The notes under the pieces were generated by a model. It was not told where the DNA came from, did not search any database, and saw only the letters and a program-made list of their open reading frames with translations. From an uncultured Owenweeksia sp. (GTDB taxonomy: Bacteria > Bacteroidota > Bacteroidia > Flavobacteriales > Schleiferiaceae): a stretch of 64,000 nucleotides of DNA. Shown piece after piece: positions 1 to 8,828 of the stretch (the stretch's first letter is position 1; each line of letters begins with the position of its first letter). The position numbers were made by a program, and so were the translations under genes. Location: NCBI GenBank assembly GCA_937146805.1, contig CAKZRR010000038.1:1-64000 (forward strand). The letters run 5' to 3'.

Positions 1-13
1 TAGACTCTTGCCC

Positions 14-45
14 AAAACCTAGTTGATTTAAATCAACTAGGTTTT
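14..45. terminator. Perfect 32-bp palindrome, probable terminator
   Basis: Two 16-nt arms are exact reverse complements with no spacer, so a hairpin would close on a small central loop. T residues follow on the plus strand and an A run starts the left arm, so it could terminate transcription from either side. It probably ends the gene to the left of the window. Confidence 0.6.
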
Positions 46-99
46 TATCCGTGTTGCATTTATGACTTGAACTTACATTTGTTATAAGGTTAATATTTT

Positions 100-142
100 A
101 AAAAAAGGTTGTCTTATCTTCCACTTAAGGCAACCTTTTTTT
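100..142. terminator. A/T-flanked hairpin upstream of the first gene
   Basis: A 12-bp stem (AAAAAAAGGTTG at 100-111, CAACCTTTTTTT at 131-142) with a 19-nt loop. It has the shape of a bidirectional terminator and lies 35 bp before the first start codon. It could end upstream transcription or act as a leader hairpin. Confidence 0.5.
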
Positions 143-177
143 AAAAACCCTATCTAAAGGAAACACACAAATTAATT

Positions 178-1848
178 ATGAAAAAAATTACACTATCAGC
201 CCTATTGTTTCTTCCTTTATCTTGGGTTATGGGGCAGGTTACTCTTGGTTTTGACTCCCTAAATGTAAACACCTTAAAACTGGCGGTATACTCTGATGGG
301 GGCCTCGAAAACATACAGACAACAGACGAATCTAAATCATTAATCTATACCCAGCATTTATGGCTAGGCGGTTATGATGACAACAGTATTTTGCACCAAT
401 CCTTTGAAACATATAGACAAGGGCTTTTAGGTTTTACATCAGGCCCTGTATCTACCGACCCTGACGTATTTTTAAATTATAATAGAGTGTACACCGTAAG
501 TCAGCAAGATATTGCCACAGTAGTTAACTCGGCCGGGGGCACTGTCCCTCCCTCTGTTGCTGATTGGCCCGCGCATGGTGACACTACCGAAAATGAGGCA
601 TGGTTACTGGCTCCTTTTATAGATGTGGATAATGATGGGGTTTACAATCCCTCAAATGGAGATTACCCATCGATAAAGGGTGATGTAGCCATTTACAGCA
701 TTTTTAATGACTCTATATTAGTGGCTAATAATGGTTTAGGAGTTGAAATTCACGCCATGACTTATGCCTACAACACGGGCACCATACAGGATAGCATTGT
801 GTACACAGATTACCGTATTATTAACCGTTCTCCTCGAAATTACCACGATATTTATTTAGGCCTCTTTGCTGATTTTGATATTGGCAATTCGCGTGATGAT
901 ATCTTAGGCACCAATATAAACGCCAATTCGGTATTTGCTTATAACGGAGATAGTATTGACGAGCTCAATTTTAATGGTTTTGGAAGTAGACTGGCTACCG
1001 CAGGTATCCGAATTTTAGAGGGCCCTTATGCCGACTTTTTAGATGGCTTGGACAATGACCGAGATGGATGCCTTGATGGTGTAAAAGATTTACAGGGCAA
1101 TTGTGTTCCCGAAAATTTAACCACTGGAGTTAGAGAACGAATTAATCTCAGCGGTTCTATGTACTATTTTAATAATGCCTCCTTTACCGGTAATCCAAGT
1201 ATAGAGGAGGACTATTATCATTACCTTCAATCTAGGTGGAAGGATGGCAACCAATTAGTAATAGAAAGCCCCTCTGGACAGTACAATAATAGCAACGGTG
1301 ATGGATACATATCAACTGGATCGGGCACACCAACCTCTTTTATGTTTCCTGGCAACACGTTTGATACTACTGGTAGCTATAACCCGGCCGCTCCAACCAA
1401 TTGGTTTTGCGCGCCTAGCAATAGTGCGGATCAACGTAGCCTCGCCAGCATGGGGCCTTTTAGTCTACAGTCTGGTGAACAAACCACACTAAAAACAGCG
1501 GTGATTTGGGCTAGAGCCGATAGCGGAAAAATAGGTTATGACCTTATTAATAAAAGATTAGAAAACTTAGGGCAATATGCCAGCAACCAACCACCTAATC
1601 CTTTCTCATTGAATCATATCGTTCCTCAAAAGGAATTTAATTATTACTACCAACAAGAGGAATGGTTTATACATAATGGCGAAAAAATGCCGCTTGAATT
1701 TAATGTTCTAAACCTGCAAGGCCAGTTAATAAATAGCTTTAAAGTAGCCGCACAAAGCAATGGGCAAATTCCCCTTGCCTCTCTTCCGCATGGTGTCTAT
1801 TTAATTCAGTTGCCCGGAAGCAATCAAAATTTTAAAGTTCAAAAATAG
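178..1848 (+). CDS. Secreted T9SS type A sorting-domain protein of unknown function
   Basis: The 556-aa product begins with a clear signal peptide (MKKITLSALLFLPLSWVMG, cleavage before Q). The last 75 or so residues have the T9SS type A pattern: a beta-sandwich with 'FNVLNLQGQLI', then 'LPHGVYLIQL' and a basic end. This predicts export across the outer membrane by the type IX system. The middle contains Asp/Asn-rich stretches (DVDNDGVYNPSNGD, DGLDNDRDGC) that resemble calcium-binding loops. I recognise no catalytic domain. It is monocistronic, bounded by hairpins at 100-142 and 1870-1907. The signal and sorting calls are strong; the function is unknown. Confidence 0.8.
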   Translation: MKKITLSALLFLPLSWVMGQVTLGFDSLNVNTLKLAVYSDGGLENIQTTDESKSLIYTQHLWLGGYDDNSILHQSFETYRQGLLGFTSGPVSTDPDVFLNYNRVYTVSQQDIATVVNSAGGTVPPSVADWPAHGDTTENEAWLLAPFIDVDNDGVYNPSNGDYPSIKGDVAIYSIFNDSILVANNGLGVEIHAMTYAYNTGTIQDSIVYTDYRIINRSPRNYHDIYLGLFADFDIGNSRDDILGTNINANSVFAYNGDSIDELNFNGFGSRLATAGIRILEGPYADFLDGLDNDRDGCLDGVKDLQGNCVPENLTTGVRERINLSGSMYYFNNASFTGNPSIEEDYYHYLQSRWKDGNQLVIESPSGQYNNSNGDGYISTGSGTPTSFMFPGNTFDTTGSYNPAAPTNWFCAPSNSADQRSLASMGPFSLQSGEQTTLKTAVIWARADSGKIGYDLINKRLENLGQYASNQPPNPFSLNHIVPQKEFNYYYQQEEWFIHNGEKMPLEFNVLNLQGQLINSFKVAAQSNGQIPLASLPHGVYLIQLPGSNQNFKVQK

Positions 1849-1869
1849 TTGAGTTAAGTGTTTGTTATG

Positions 1870-1907
1870 AGGTTGGTACAACATGTGTTTTGTACCAACC
1901 TTTTTTT
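1870..1907 (+). terminator. Rho-independent terminator after the T9SS gene
   Basis: Stem AGGTTGGTACAA (1870-1881) pairs with TTGTACCAACCT (1890-1901), followed by a T run. The longest reading frame of the next gene would start inside this stem, which argues for its internal ATG at 1986 instead. Confidence 0.85.
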
Positions 1908-1954
1908 ATTTCTATATCTGATAAAAGTCATTTACGGTGTGCCTTAAGAATCCT

Positions 1955-1962
1955 TAAATTTG
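1955..1962 (+). promoter_or_regulatory. Bacteroidota -7 element for hmgA
   Basis: TAAATTTG matches TAnnTTTG fully. It sits downstream of the terminator and predicts transcription from about 1967, giving a leader of about 19 nt before the ATG at 1986. No clear -33 TTG is seen. Confidence 0.5.
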
Positions 1963-1985
1963 AACTCGAAAGAAAAAAACTTAAC

Positions 1986-3143
1986 ATGCCATTTTACACT
2001 AAACTCGGGCAAATTCCGCATAAACGCCATACCACTTTTAGTAAACCCAACGGAGGGTACTTTTATGAAGAACTATTTGGTACCATTGGTTTTGATGGAA
2101 TGTCGTCTTTATTATACCATCACCACCGACCAACACAGGTTAAAGAAATTATTGGCGCCAAAAATGTACAACCACAAGCTGCCATTGATAAAAACATAAC
2201 CAGCCGTATGCTGCAAGGTTTTAAGGTAAAGCCCGTAGCGGATTTCTTAGAATCTCGTAAAACGGTGTTATTTAACAGTGATGTACATATTTCATTAGCC
2301 GCACCTTCTGCTTCATTGCGCAATTACTTTTACAAAAATGCCGATGCCGATGAACTACTTTTTGTGCACCAAGGGAGCGGTACTTTACGCACTTTTTTGG
2401 GCAATATCAAATTCGGTTACGGTGATTATTTGTTGATTCCAAGAGGTATGATTTATCAAATTGATTTTGATACTACCGAGAACCGTTTACTTATTGTGGA
2501 TTCCTTTCACCCTTTATACACACCTAAGCGCTACCGCAATTATTTTGGGCAGTTATTAGAGCATTCCCCATTTTGTGAACGCGATTTGCGCACGCCACAA
2601 AATTTGGAAACCTATGATGAGAAGGGTGAGTTTATCATTAAAATTAAAAAGGAAGGAACGCTGCACGAAGTGGTGTATGCTACCCACCCTTTTGACGTAG
2701 TAGGCTGGGATGGTTACAATTTCCCTTATGCCTTTAACATTAAAGATTTTGAACCCATTACGGGAAGAGTGCATCAGCCACCACCCGTACATCAAACCTT
2801 TGAAACCAGTGCTTTTGTGGTGTGCAGTTTTTGCCCTCGCTTATACGATTACCACCCCGAGGCAGTGCCTGCGCCCTACAATCATAGCAATATAGATAGT
2901 GATGAAATGTTGTACTATGTAGATGGAGATTTTATGAGCCGAAACCATGTTGAGAAAGGCTATATAAGCTTGCACCCCGCTGGTATTCCACATGGGCCCC
3001 ACCCAGGTGCTATGGAGCGTTCTATTGGACAAACGGTTACCGAAGAATTGGCCGTAATGGTAGACACCTTTAAACCCCTAAAGCTTACCCAAGCTGCCTT
3101 GGATTTAGACGATGGCAGCTATTGGAAAAGCTGGTTGGATTAA
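1986..3143 (+). CDS. hmgA: Homogentisate 1,2-dioxygenase
   Basis: The 385-aa protein opens the ring of homogentisate to maleylacetoacetate in tyrosine/phenylalanine breakdown, using one Fe(II) in a cupin fold. Likely iron ligands are His300 and Glu307 (in YNHSNIDSDE) and His336 (in GIPHGPHPG), with His330 nearby, matching the family's H-E-H arrangement. The start is taken at MPFYTKLGQ because the 32 extra codons of the longer frame lie in the preceding terminator. 4-hydroxyphenylpyruvate dioxygenase, the previous pathway step, lies about 11 kb away (14375-15520). The gene stands alone between two hairpins. Confidence 0.93.
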   Translation: MPFYTKLGQIPHKRHTTFSKPNGGYFYEELFGTIGFDGMSSLLYHHHRPTQVKEIIGAKNVQPQAAIDKNITSRMLQGFKVKPVADFLESRKTVLFNSDVHISLAAPSASLRNYFYKNADADELLFVHQGSGTLRTFLGNIKFGYGDYLLIPRGMIYQIDFDTTENRLLIVDSFHPLYTPKRYRNYFGQLLEHSPFCERDLRTPQNLETYDEKGEFIIKIKKEGTLHEVVYATHPFDVVGWDGYNFPYAFNIKDFEPITGRVHQPPPVHQTFETSAFVVCSFCPRLYDYHPEAVPAPYNHSNIDSDEMLYYVDGDFMSRNHVEKGYISLHPAGIPHGPHPGAMERSIGQTVTEELAVMVDTFKPLKLTQAALDLDDGSYWKSWLD

Positions 3144-3169
3144 AACCCCATTAACTCCTGAAAAACAAT

Positions 3170-3201
3170 AAATCCCCACACCAAAAATGGCGTGGGGATT
3201 T
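3170..3201. terminator. Bidirectional terminator between convergent genes
   Basis: Stem AAATCCCCAC (3170-3179) pairs with GTGGGGATTT (3192-3201). It lies between hmgA (plus) and the minus-strand gene ending at 3224 and can serve both. Confidence 0.8.
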
Positions 3202-3223
3202 TATATTTAAAATAAAGCCGTGC

Positions 3224-5197
3224 TTATTGCACTATCCATTTAAGGGTATGGCTTTGATTTCCCGTTTTTAAACTAACCAAATAAACGCCTGCCTTTAGTT
3301 TGGTAGCATCCAATTCAGCTTTGTATTTTCCGCTGGCCAAATTACCCAGCTCCGTTTTTTGCAAAACAACACCAGCAATATTAGCTATCTCTAATTGGTA
3401 AAAACCGGGTTCTTTTACTGTATAATTTGCAAAAGCTACTTCCCCTGCTGGGTTAGGATAAATACTGGCAATTTCGCCCGCCTTTACCTCAGTTTCAACC
3501 AAACCAAAAGGGCTGGTAGGGTCGTAAAACATATCGTAATAACGGTACTGAACCGGGTTGGTAATTTGGGTAGGGTCATCATTAGTAAACTGCGTGCCTA
3601 CTGCCGGAAGTAAATACTCACCATTAGCATTAATATCAAAAGCCAAGTGGGTTAAGGCAAATTGCCCTGCCGAGCCTTTGTCCTGCAAAGTATTGGTCAT
3701 ATTTGAGCGCAATCCCATATTATCTGAGGTTACATCTAAGGACCGTACCCAAATATCAGGATAGAAATTATCCAGTGTACCAAATGCGTCCTGATCGGTG
3801 TCTCCATAGGCGTAAAACAATACACTTCCGTCCGTAGTTCTTGCAATTTGCGGTCTGGTGTATTCCGTGTAGGTCGCATTCGCGGGATCGGGACCATAAG
3901 GTGCATCAAAGGTAGAAACCGTATCTACAATATGAGAAGTCCAGGTAGCTCCACCATCTTTTGAGTGAATATCTACCACCATAGTGGCAATATTTACATA
4001 AAAAGCAAAGGCCGTTCCTGCTGTTCCTCCCGAAGGAATTGAATTAAAAGGAGATGGTCCAATATTCATAATCATATGCGGATTCCCATTTTTATCAACT
4101 ACTAAGTCATGTTCGAAAGCCGTAGATAAGGCATTAATTGTCCATGTTGGACGCATATCTGCCATGGTGTCCAATAAATTTTTGGTAGCACCTTCAATGC
4201 TTAGGTTATCTAAATTTACTCCTTTATAGGATGACCATGTTTTTCCACCATCGGTAGTTTTCCACATGGTAGGACTGAACACTCCGTAAGGCGCCACACT
4301 GGCATCATCCAAATAACCCAAAGCAGTAAGGTAGCCCACGCTTCCATCTGGCGAAAAAGCAATTCGTGCATCTGCAAAAACCGCGTTACCCGTTGTGCCA
4401 GCAGTATCAGCAATAAATGGCCAACCCAGTTTAGTATGATTATAATCAAACTTTTTGGTGTTAGGGTTAAACCTTCCTTTAGAAATTAAAAAAGTATCCA
4501 ACAGTTGAATAGCCGCTCCACGCCCATCATCCATAGTATTAAGACCAAACACGGTACCTGAATCAGAAACAACGGTAAAGTCATCTGCCACCTGAAAGAA
4601 CGTATTGGTACTAGCATCGGAAGTCATTTCGATAGTATCTCTATGGTTTCCGCTCAACTGAATACTTCCTAAAATTTGACCGCCCCAAGAACCCGTAACG
4701 TTGCTTCCATTTAAGGTAGGAGCAAAGTAAGCCAGATAAGCGGAATCGGGATTGGTATTACCTATTGGGTTGTAAATACCTCCTTGAGGATAACGAGCTG
4801 GACCATTTCGGGTTCCATCTACCGAGGGTATTTGCGCAGGTTCCCAAATAGGACCTTGATCTAAATTCCAGTTTGCACCACCATCTGTAGAAACATCGTA
4901 ACGCAAATGACCTGATGTTGTTCCAGGATACTGCGTGTTGTCATTTCGATGCGTAAATGTAATGGTGTTGATATTGGGTTCAGCCCAAACATAAGTCCTA
5001 ACACCTACGGTAGAGTAGCCGTTTGGACCTGTAGACAAATTGGCGCTAACGGCCGTTTTAGCTTTTAAGGGAATGTACAATTCGGCATCGGCCAAGTTGC
5101 GATTTTGAAGGGTTTTTGTCTCCGTTTTGTCTACACTTTGTTGCGCAAGCAATGGTGCTGCAAAAACGGAAAGTGCTACAAATAGCTCTTTTTTCAT
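3224..5197 (-). CDS. Secreted Asp-box (sialidase-like fold) T9SS protein, paralog A
   Basis: The 657-aa protein has a signal peptide from MKKELFVALSVFAAPLLAQ. I chose this start over a longer frame with 10 extra N-terminal residues because it begins the signal peptide. Repeated S/T-x-D-G-G-x-x-W motifs (VSTDGGANW, TTDGGKTW, SKDGGATW) are Asp-box turns typical of BNR/sialidase-like beta-propellers. The C-terminal 90 residues are a T9SS type A sorting domain (IYPNPAGEVAFANY ... KAGVYLVSLKTG). It is a tandem paralog of the next gene, which is also 657 aa and collinear throughout. Sialidase catalytic residues are not evident, so the enzymatic role is unknown. Confidence 0.85.
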   Translation of the reverse strand: MKKELFVALSVFAAPLLAQQSVDKTETKTLQNRNLADAELYIPLKAKTAVSANLSTGPNGYSTVGVRTYVWAEPNINTITFTHRNDNTQYPGTTSGHLRYDVSTDGGANWNLDQGPIWEPAQIPSVDGTRNGPARYPQGGIYNPIGNTNPDSAYLAYFAPTLNGSNVTGSWGGQILGSIQLSGNHRDTIEMTSDASTNTFFQVADDFTVVSDSGTVFGLNTMDDGRGAAIQLLDTFLISKGRFNPNTKKFDYNHTKLGWPFIADTAGTTGNAVFADARIAFSPDGSVGYLTALGYLDDASVAPYGVFSPTMWKTTDGGKTWSSYKGVNLDNLSIEGATKNLLDTMADMRPTWTINALSTAFEHDLVVDKNGNPHMIMNIGPSPFNSIPSGGTAGTAFAFYVNIATMVVDIHSKDGGATWTSHIVDTVSTFDAPYGPDPANATYTEYTRPQIARTTDGSVLFYAYGDTDQDAFGTLDNFYPDIWVRSLDVTSDNMGLRSNMTNTLQDKGSAGQFALTHLAFDINANGEYLLPAVGTQFTNDDPTQITNPVQYRYYDMFYDPTSPFGLVETEVKAGEIASIYPNPAGEVAFANYTVKEPGFYQLEIANIAGVVLQKTELGNLASGKYKAELDATKLKAGVYLVSLKTGNQSHTLKWIVQ

Positions 5198-5224
5198 TTT
5201 TATCAGTTTTAAATTTTCGTACGT

Positions 5225-5232
5225 CAAATGTA
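5225..5232 (-). promoter_or_regulatory. -7 element for the 3224-5197 gene
   Basis: The minus strand reads TACATTTG, a full TAnnTTTG match. It predicts initiation near 5220 and a leader of about 23 nt. Confidence 0.45.
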
Positions 5233-5265
5233 ACGATTACCAAATTGTAAAACGAGTACTAAAAC

Positions 5266-5298
5266 AAAGCCCCACTTTCTTGCGAAAGCGGGGCTTTT
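5266..5298 (-). terminator. Terminator between the tandem paralogs
   Basis: Arms 5266-5279 and 5284-5297 (AAAGCCCC..CTTTC / GAAAG..GGGGCTTT) pair with one internal mismatch and a four-base loop. An A run at 5261-5264 becomes the U tract for minus-strand transcripts. The two paralogs are therefore probably separate units. Confidence 0.8.
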
Positions 5299-5325
5299 AA
5301 AAACCTGTTTGGCTAATTTTTAAGC

Positions 5326-7299
5326 TTATTGAATAATCAACTTCTTAGAAGTTGCATTCTCTCCTGTGCTAAGTGTAACCAAATACACACCAGCCGTAAG
5401 ATTACTAATGTCAATATTTTCACGGTGATTACCTGATCCAATATTTCCTAACTCCATAGTTTTTACCGTAACACCACTAATAGTAGTAATGGCCACTTCG
5501 TATTCTCCTGGAACCTTCACTGTGTAGGCAAGATTTACTAGATCTGACGCTGGGTTTGGATACAAAGCAGAAATTTCGCCTGTTACCACATCGTGCTCAG
5601 AAATACCCACTGTGAAAGAATACAATAAATCTAAATAGATATACTGTACTGCTTGGTCTACCAATGCTCTATCGTCATTAGATAAAGCTGTGGCCGTAAC
5701 TGGTAATTCAAACTCTCCAGCACCATTAGCATCTTTAATAATGTGAGGTAGGTTAAAGAAGTTAGCCGAACCCTTATCTTGAAGATTATTAGTTAGATTT
5801 CCAATATTTCCCATTTGGTTGCTAGAAACATCTAAACCTCTTACATGTACATCGGGGTAGAAGTTTTCAGTGGTACCAAAAGCGGCAACGTCTGTATCTC
5901 CAAAAGCATAAATAATAGTAGCACCGTCACTAGTACGTGCCATTTGTGGGCGGTTATCCTCAGCAATTAGAGGGCTTGCAGGATCTGGGCCGTAGTTGCC
6001 TCTAAAAGTACTGTTTGTATCTACTACATGTGCTTCCCAAGTAGTTCCGCCATCTGTTGAGTATACATCCGTCATCATGCTTAAAGCAGAATAAACCGAG
6101 AAAGCGGCTCCTGAAGTGCCACCAGGAGGAATTGAGTTATTAGATGAAGGACACAAGTTAGTAAAAATGTGCGGGTTGCCATTCTTATCTACCACTAAGT
6201 CATGCTCAAATGCTGTAGTCAAAGCATTAATCGTCCATGTAGGATATAAAGTAGAAATAGAATCAATCACTTTTGTTCCGTGATGCGCAATGGTTAGGTT
6301 ATCAAGATTCACTCCTTTTTGAGCTCCCCAAGTTTTACCGCCATCGGTAGTTTTAATAATAACTGGGGTGTAAGCTCCATAAGGCCCTACAAGTGGGTCA
6401 TTTAAATACCCTACTCCACTTATGTAGCCAACAGTTCCATCAGGTGAAAATGCGATTTTAGCATCCGCGAAAACCGTGTTACCTGCGGTACCTGCCGTAT
6501 CTGTTTCAAAAGGAAAATGTACGTTAGTATGTGTGTAATTAAATTTACGTGCAGCCGCATCAAATGTACCGATAGACACGGTAACCGAATCTGTATAACT
6601 CACCGTACCCGTAGTTACATCGTCACGTTGATTCAAACCATATACCTTCTGTGAATCAGGCACGTATGTAAAGTCATCTGGTACCTGCCAATAAAGGCCT
6701 GTTGTAGTGTTAGTGCTTATCTCCATGGTATCCAGATGGTTACCACTCAGTTGCACACTACCCATTAACAAACCACCCCATGATCCAGGGTTATTGGTTC
6801 CGTTTAACGTAGGTGCAAAAAATGCCAAATAAGCAGAATCTGGATTTGTATTACCAGTAGGGTTAAACAATACACTTTGTGGATAACGAGCTGGTCCGTT
6901 TAAAGTTCCATTTACCGCTGGAATTTGCGCTGGTCCCCATACAGGGCCTTGATCCGTACTCCAGTTGCCACCGCCATCAAAAGACACATCGTAGCGCAAA
7001 TGGCCAGATGTAGTGTTGGCGTGTGTATTGGCATCGTTACGGTGCGAAAAAGTAATCACATCCATGGATGGATCTACCCAAAGGTACGTTTTAGGGCCAA
7101 AAGCCGTAGAATAAGCATTGGAAGCTCTACCTAAGTTTACGCTAACTGCTGATTTTTTAGAAATGTAAGGCACAAAATTCGCTTGATCCACTTTATTTCG
7201 CTCTTGGATCGAATGCGTTTGTTCCTTATTCGCTCCACTTTGCTGGGCAATAGCAGGCACCACAGCTAAAGATAGAGCAACAAATAGTCCTCTTCTCAT
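5326..7299 (-). CDS. Secreted Asp-box (sialidase-like fold) T9SS protein, paralog B
   Basis: The 657-aa product has the signal peptide MRRGLFVALSLAVVPAIAQ, Asp-box motifs (SFDGGGNWS, TTDGGKTWG, STDGGTTWE) and a T9SS type A domain (LYPNPASDLVNLAY ... LTAGVYLVTLSTG). It shares long collinear blocks with the 3224-5197 product, for example 'NPDSAYLAFFAPTLNGTN' against 'NPDSAYLAYFAPTLNGSN' and 'TAFEHDLVVDKNGNPH' in both. This points to tandem duplication followed by moderate divergence. It has its own promoter and terminator. The substrate or role is not known. Confidence 0.85.
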   Translation of the reverse strand: MRRGLFVALSLAVVPAIAQQSGANKEQTHSIQERNKVDQANFVPYISKKSAVSVNLGRASNAYSTAFGPKTYLWVDPSMDVITFSHRNDANTHANTTSGHLRYDVSFDGGGNWSTDQGPVWGPAQIPAVNGTLNGPARYPQSVLFNPTGNTNPDSAYLAFFAPTLNGTNNPGSWGGLLMGSVQLSGNHLDTMEISTNTTTGLYWQVPDDFTYVPDSQKVYGLNQRDDVTTGTVSYTDSVTVSIGTFDAAARKFNYTHTNVHFPFETDTAGTAGNTVFADAKIAFSPDGTVGYISGVGYLNDPLVGPYGAYTPVIIKTTDGGKTWGAQKGVNLDNLTIAHHGTKVIDSISTLYPTWTINALTTAFEHDLVVDKNGNPHIFTNLCPSSNNSIPPGGTSGAAFSVYSALSMMTDVYSTDGGTTWEAHVVDTNSTFRGNYGPDPASPLIAEDNRPQMARTSDGATIIYAFGDTDVAAFGTTENFYPDVHVRGLDVSSNQMGNIGNLTNNLQDKGSANFFNLPHIIKDANGAGEFELPVTATALSNDDRALVDQAVQYIYLDLLYSFTVGISEHDVVTGEISALYPNPASDLVNLAYTVKVPGEYEVAITTISGVTVKTMELGNIGSGNHRENIDISNLTAGVYLVTLSTGENATSKKLIIQ

Positions 7300-7330
7300 A
7301 ATTCAAGTATTTAGGGTTGATGATAATCCC

Positions 7331-7338
7331 CAAATATA
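7331..7338 (-). promoter_or_regulatory. -7 element for the 5326-7299 gene
   Basis: The minus strand reads TATATTTG, a full match to TAnnTTTG, with initiation expected near 7326, about 27 nt before the ATG. Confidence 0.5.
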
Positions 7339-7382
7339 ACATTTAACAGTTTGTTAACTATTTATTTAGCCAATATTATTGC

Positions 7383-7417
7383 AAAAAAAGAGCGCCTTAC
7401 ATCTTTGTAAGGCGCTC
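7383..7417 (-). terminator. Terminator of the ExbB/ExbD operon
   Basis: A 12-bp perfect stem (GAGCGCCTTACA 7390-7401 / TGTAAGGCGCTC 7406-7417) with a TCTT loop. An A run at 7383-7389 gives the U tract on the minus strand. Confidence 0.9.
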
Positions 7418-7444
7418 CTTAAATTCTATAAAAATGCTAGTAAA

Positions 7445-7921
7445 TTATCTGTCAAACACTTCTCCTTTTTTGGTAGAATAGTTGATTTTTAAAGCCTCTG
7501 CCTTCCGCAGTTCTTGCTTTATATCTCCAACCAAACCCATCCTTACATTTTCATCTGCTTTAATCGAAACGGTCATCAAGGGACGCTCCGCTTCATTAAT
7601 GGCCGTTCGTTCTTCAATAATAAAGGGCTTAATTTCTTGCAAACGGGCAAAGGAATCGTTTAGCTGAATACGAGGTTCTGTACCTACTACCGATTGAAAT
7701 TTCTTTTTGGGCTTACCTACATAGAGATACGTTACCAAAGATTTTTTCTCTAACTTCTTAATCTCAGTAGCAAAAGGCTTATTATTTTCTACCAATAAAG
7801 TAACCTCTCTCATTACCGTGGTTACCATAAAGAAAAACAACAGCATAAATACAATATCTGGCAACGAAGCCGTAGAAATTGCGGGGGTTCCTCCGCCTGA
7901 ACTTTTCTTAAACTTTCCCAT
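7445..7921 (-). CDS. exbD: ExbD/TolR-family biopolymer transport protein (second copy)
   Basis: This 158-aa protein has the ExbD layout: a short basic cytoplasmic N-terminus, one membrane helix with the family's proton-path Asp (in STASLPDIVFMLLFFFMVTT), and a periplasmic domain. ExbD works with the ExbB channel to couple proton motive force to outer-membrane TonB receptors. It is the last gene of a four-gene operon (ExbB, small membrane protein, ExbD, ExbD), 7 bp after the other ExbD. Two different ExbD proteins downstream of one ExbB is a common Bacteroidota layout. Confidence 0.85.
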   Translation of the reverse strand: MGKFKKSSGGGTPAISTASLPDIVFMLLFFFMVTTVMREVTLLVENNKPFATEIKKLEKKSLVTYLYVGKPKKKFQSVVGTEPRIQLNDSFARLQEIKPFIIEERTAINEAERPLMTVSIKADENVRMGLVGDIKQELRKAEALKINYSTKKGEVFDR

Positions 7922-7928
7922 TAGCTAT

Positions 7929-8495
7929 TTATAAATTTAACGGTTCGGCTTCCGATATTTTTTGCGGGTAATCCGCAGCAATCTCTTTCTTTTGATCTTT
8001 GGTTAACTCCTCATACGAGGAACCAAATCGCCTTTCAGATAAATCGTTACGCAACTCATTAATAGCCGCTACCAATTCATTTTGCACCGCTACATACATC
8101 TTGTATGAGGTTCGTCTGTCATTTTGTAAAGAAATAATAGCCTTTTGGGGGCTATCTGATGAACTTGGATCTTTTTTACCTTGGCAATAGTCACAAGTTC
8201 CTTTACCATTGTTATCCAAAAAATCGCGGGTAAGCCTTCTTAAATCTTCTATTTCGGCATAATCGCCCTCTACCAACAGCTGATCGTTAGAGTTTACCAA
8301 TACTTCAAAAAGGTTTCTCTTTCTAGCTGGTGGTGGCGGAGGTACATTCTGATCCATTATAGGGGGCAGCTTAGCGCTAATACCCGAATCCACATCCATT
8401 GTAGTGGTAACCAAAAAGAAAATTAAAAGCAAGAAAGCAATATCGGCCATAGAGCCGGCATTAATTTCTGGTACATCTCTTTTACTTCTGGCCAT
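7929..8495 (-). CDS. exbD: ExbD/TolR-family protein with a periplasmic CxxC
   Basis: The 188-aa protein has the ExbD transmembrane helix with its Asp (AGSMADIAFLLLIFFLVTTT) near residue 18 and a periplasmic domain larger than the neighbouring ExbD. The domain contains a proline-rich stretch (VPPPPPARKR) and an insert with CDYC flanked by charged and Ser-rich residues. That CxxC pair is not part of the classical ExbD fold and could bind metal or form a disulfide. It sits 1 bp from the small membrane protein gene upstream and is almost certainly co-transcribed. Confidence 0.85.
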   Translation of the reverse strand: MARSKRDVPEINAGSMADIAFLLLIFFLVTTTMDVDSGISAKLPPIMDQNVPPPPPARKRNLFEVLVNSNDQLLVEGDYAEIEDLRRLTRDFLDNNGKGTCDYCQGKKDPSSSDSPQKAIISLQNDRRTSYKMYVAVQNELVAAINELRNDLSERRFGSSYEELTKDQKKEIAADYPQKISEAEPLNL

Positions 8496-8496
8496 A

Positions 8497-8817
8497 TTAT
8501 TTAAATAAACGAGTTACTTCTACATAAAGTATCGACAAAACGGCTAAACCCATTAGTACGTAAAACGTTACTAGTCCACCACCTACTGTCTTCGAAGTTC
8601 CTTCTGAAACTTCTAATTTGGCAAAAACTGTATTGGCATCCTCTCCGCTGCTTACTGCATACGAAATACCCGCTACTACAACTAATCCACCAAGCCCTAT
8701 TAAAGCATTTTTAGCCGCTGCTGGATTAGAAATCATGCGAGTAATAGCAAAAACTAAAATTGCTATTACACCTATTGCCATCAATCCGTACGCTAAAAAT
8801 ATTCCAAAATTAACCAT
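8497..8817 (-). CDS. Small membrane protein of the ExbB/ExbD operon
   Basis: A 106-aa protein with three predicted membrane helices: residues about 5-27 (AYGLMAIGVIAILVFAI), 38-56 (LIGLGGLVVVAGISYAV) and 78-100 (GGGLVTFYVLMGLAVLSILYV). A short polar loop joins the second and third. It is encoded between exbB (11 bp upstream) and exbD (1 bp downstream), so it probably acts in the same inner-membrane complex. I do not recognise a named family. No soluble domain is present. Confidence 0.7.
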   Translation of the reverse strand: MVNFGIFLAYGLMAIGVIAILVFAITRMISNPAAAKNALIGLGGLVVVAGISYAVSSGEDANTVFAKLEVSEGTSKTVGGGLVTFYVLMGLAVLSILYVEVTRLFK

Positions 8818-8828
8818 GCGTTGTTTTT

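Noticed and set aside
1890-1985. Upstream extension of the hmgA reading frame
   Set aside because: It begins inside the terminator of the previous gene and precedes a TAAATTTG promoter element; family N-termini match MPFYTKLGQ.
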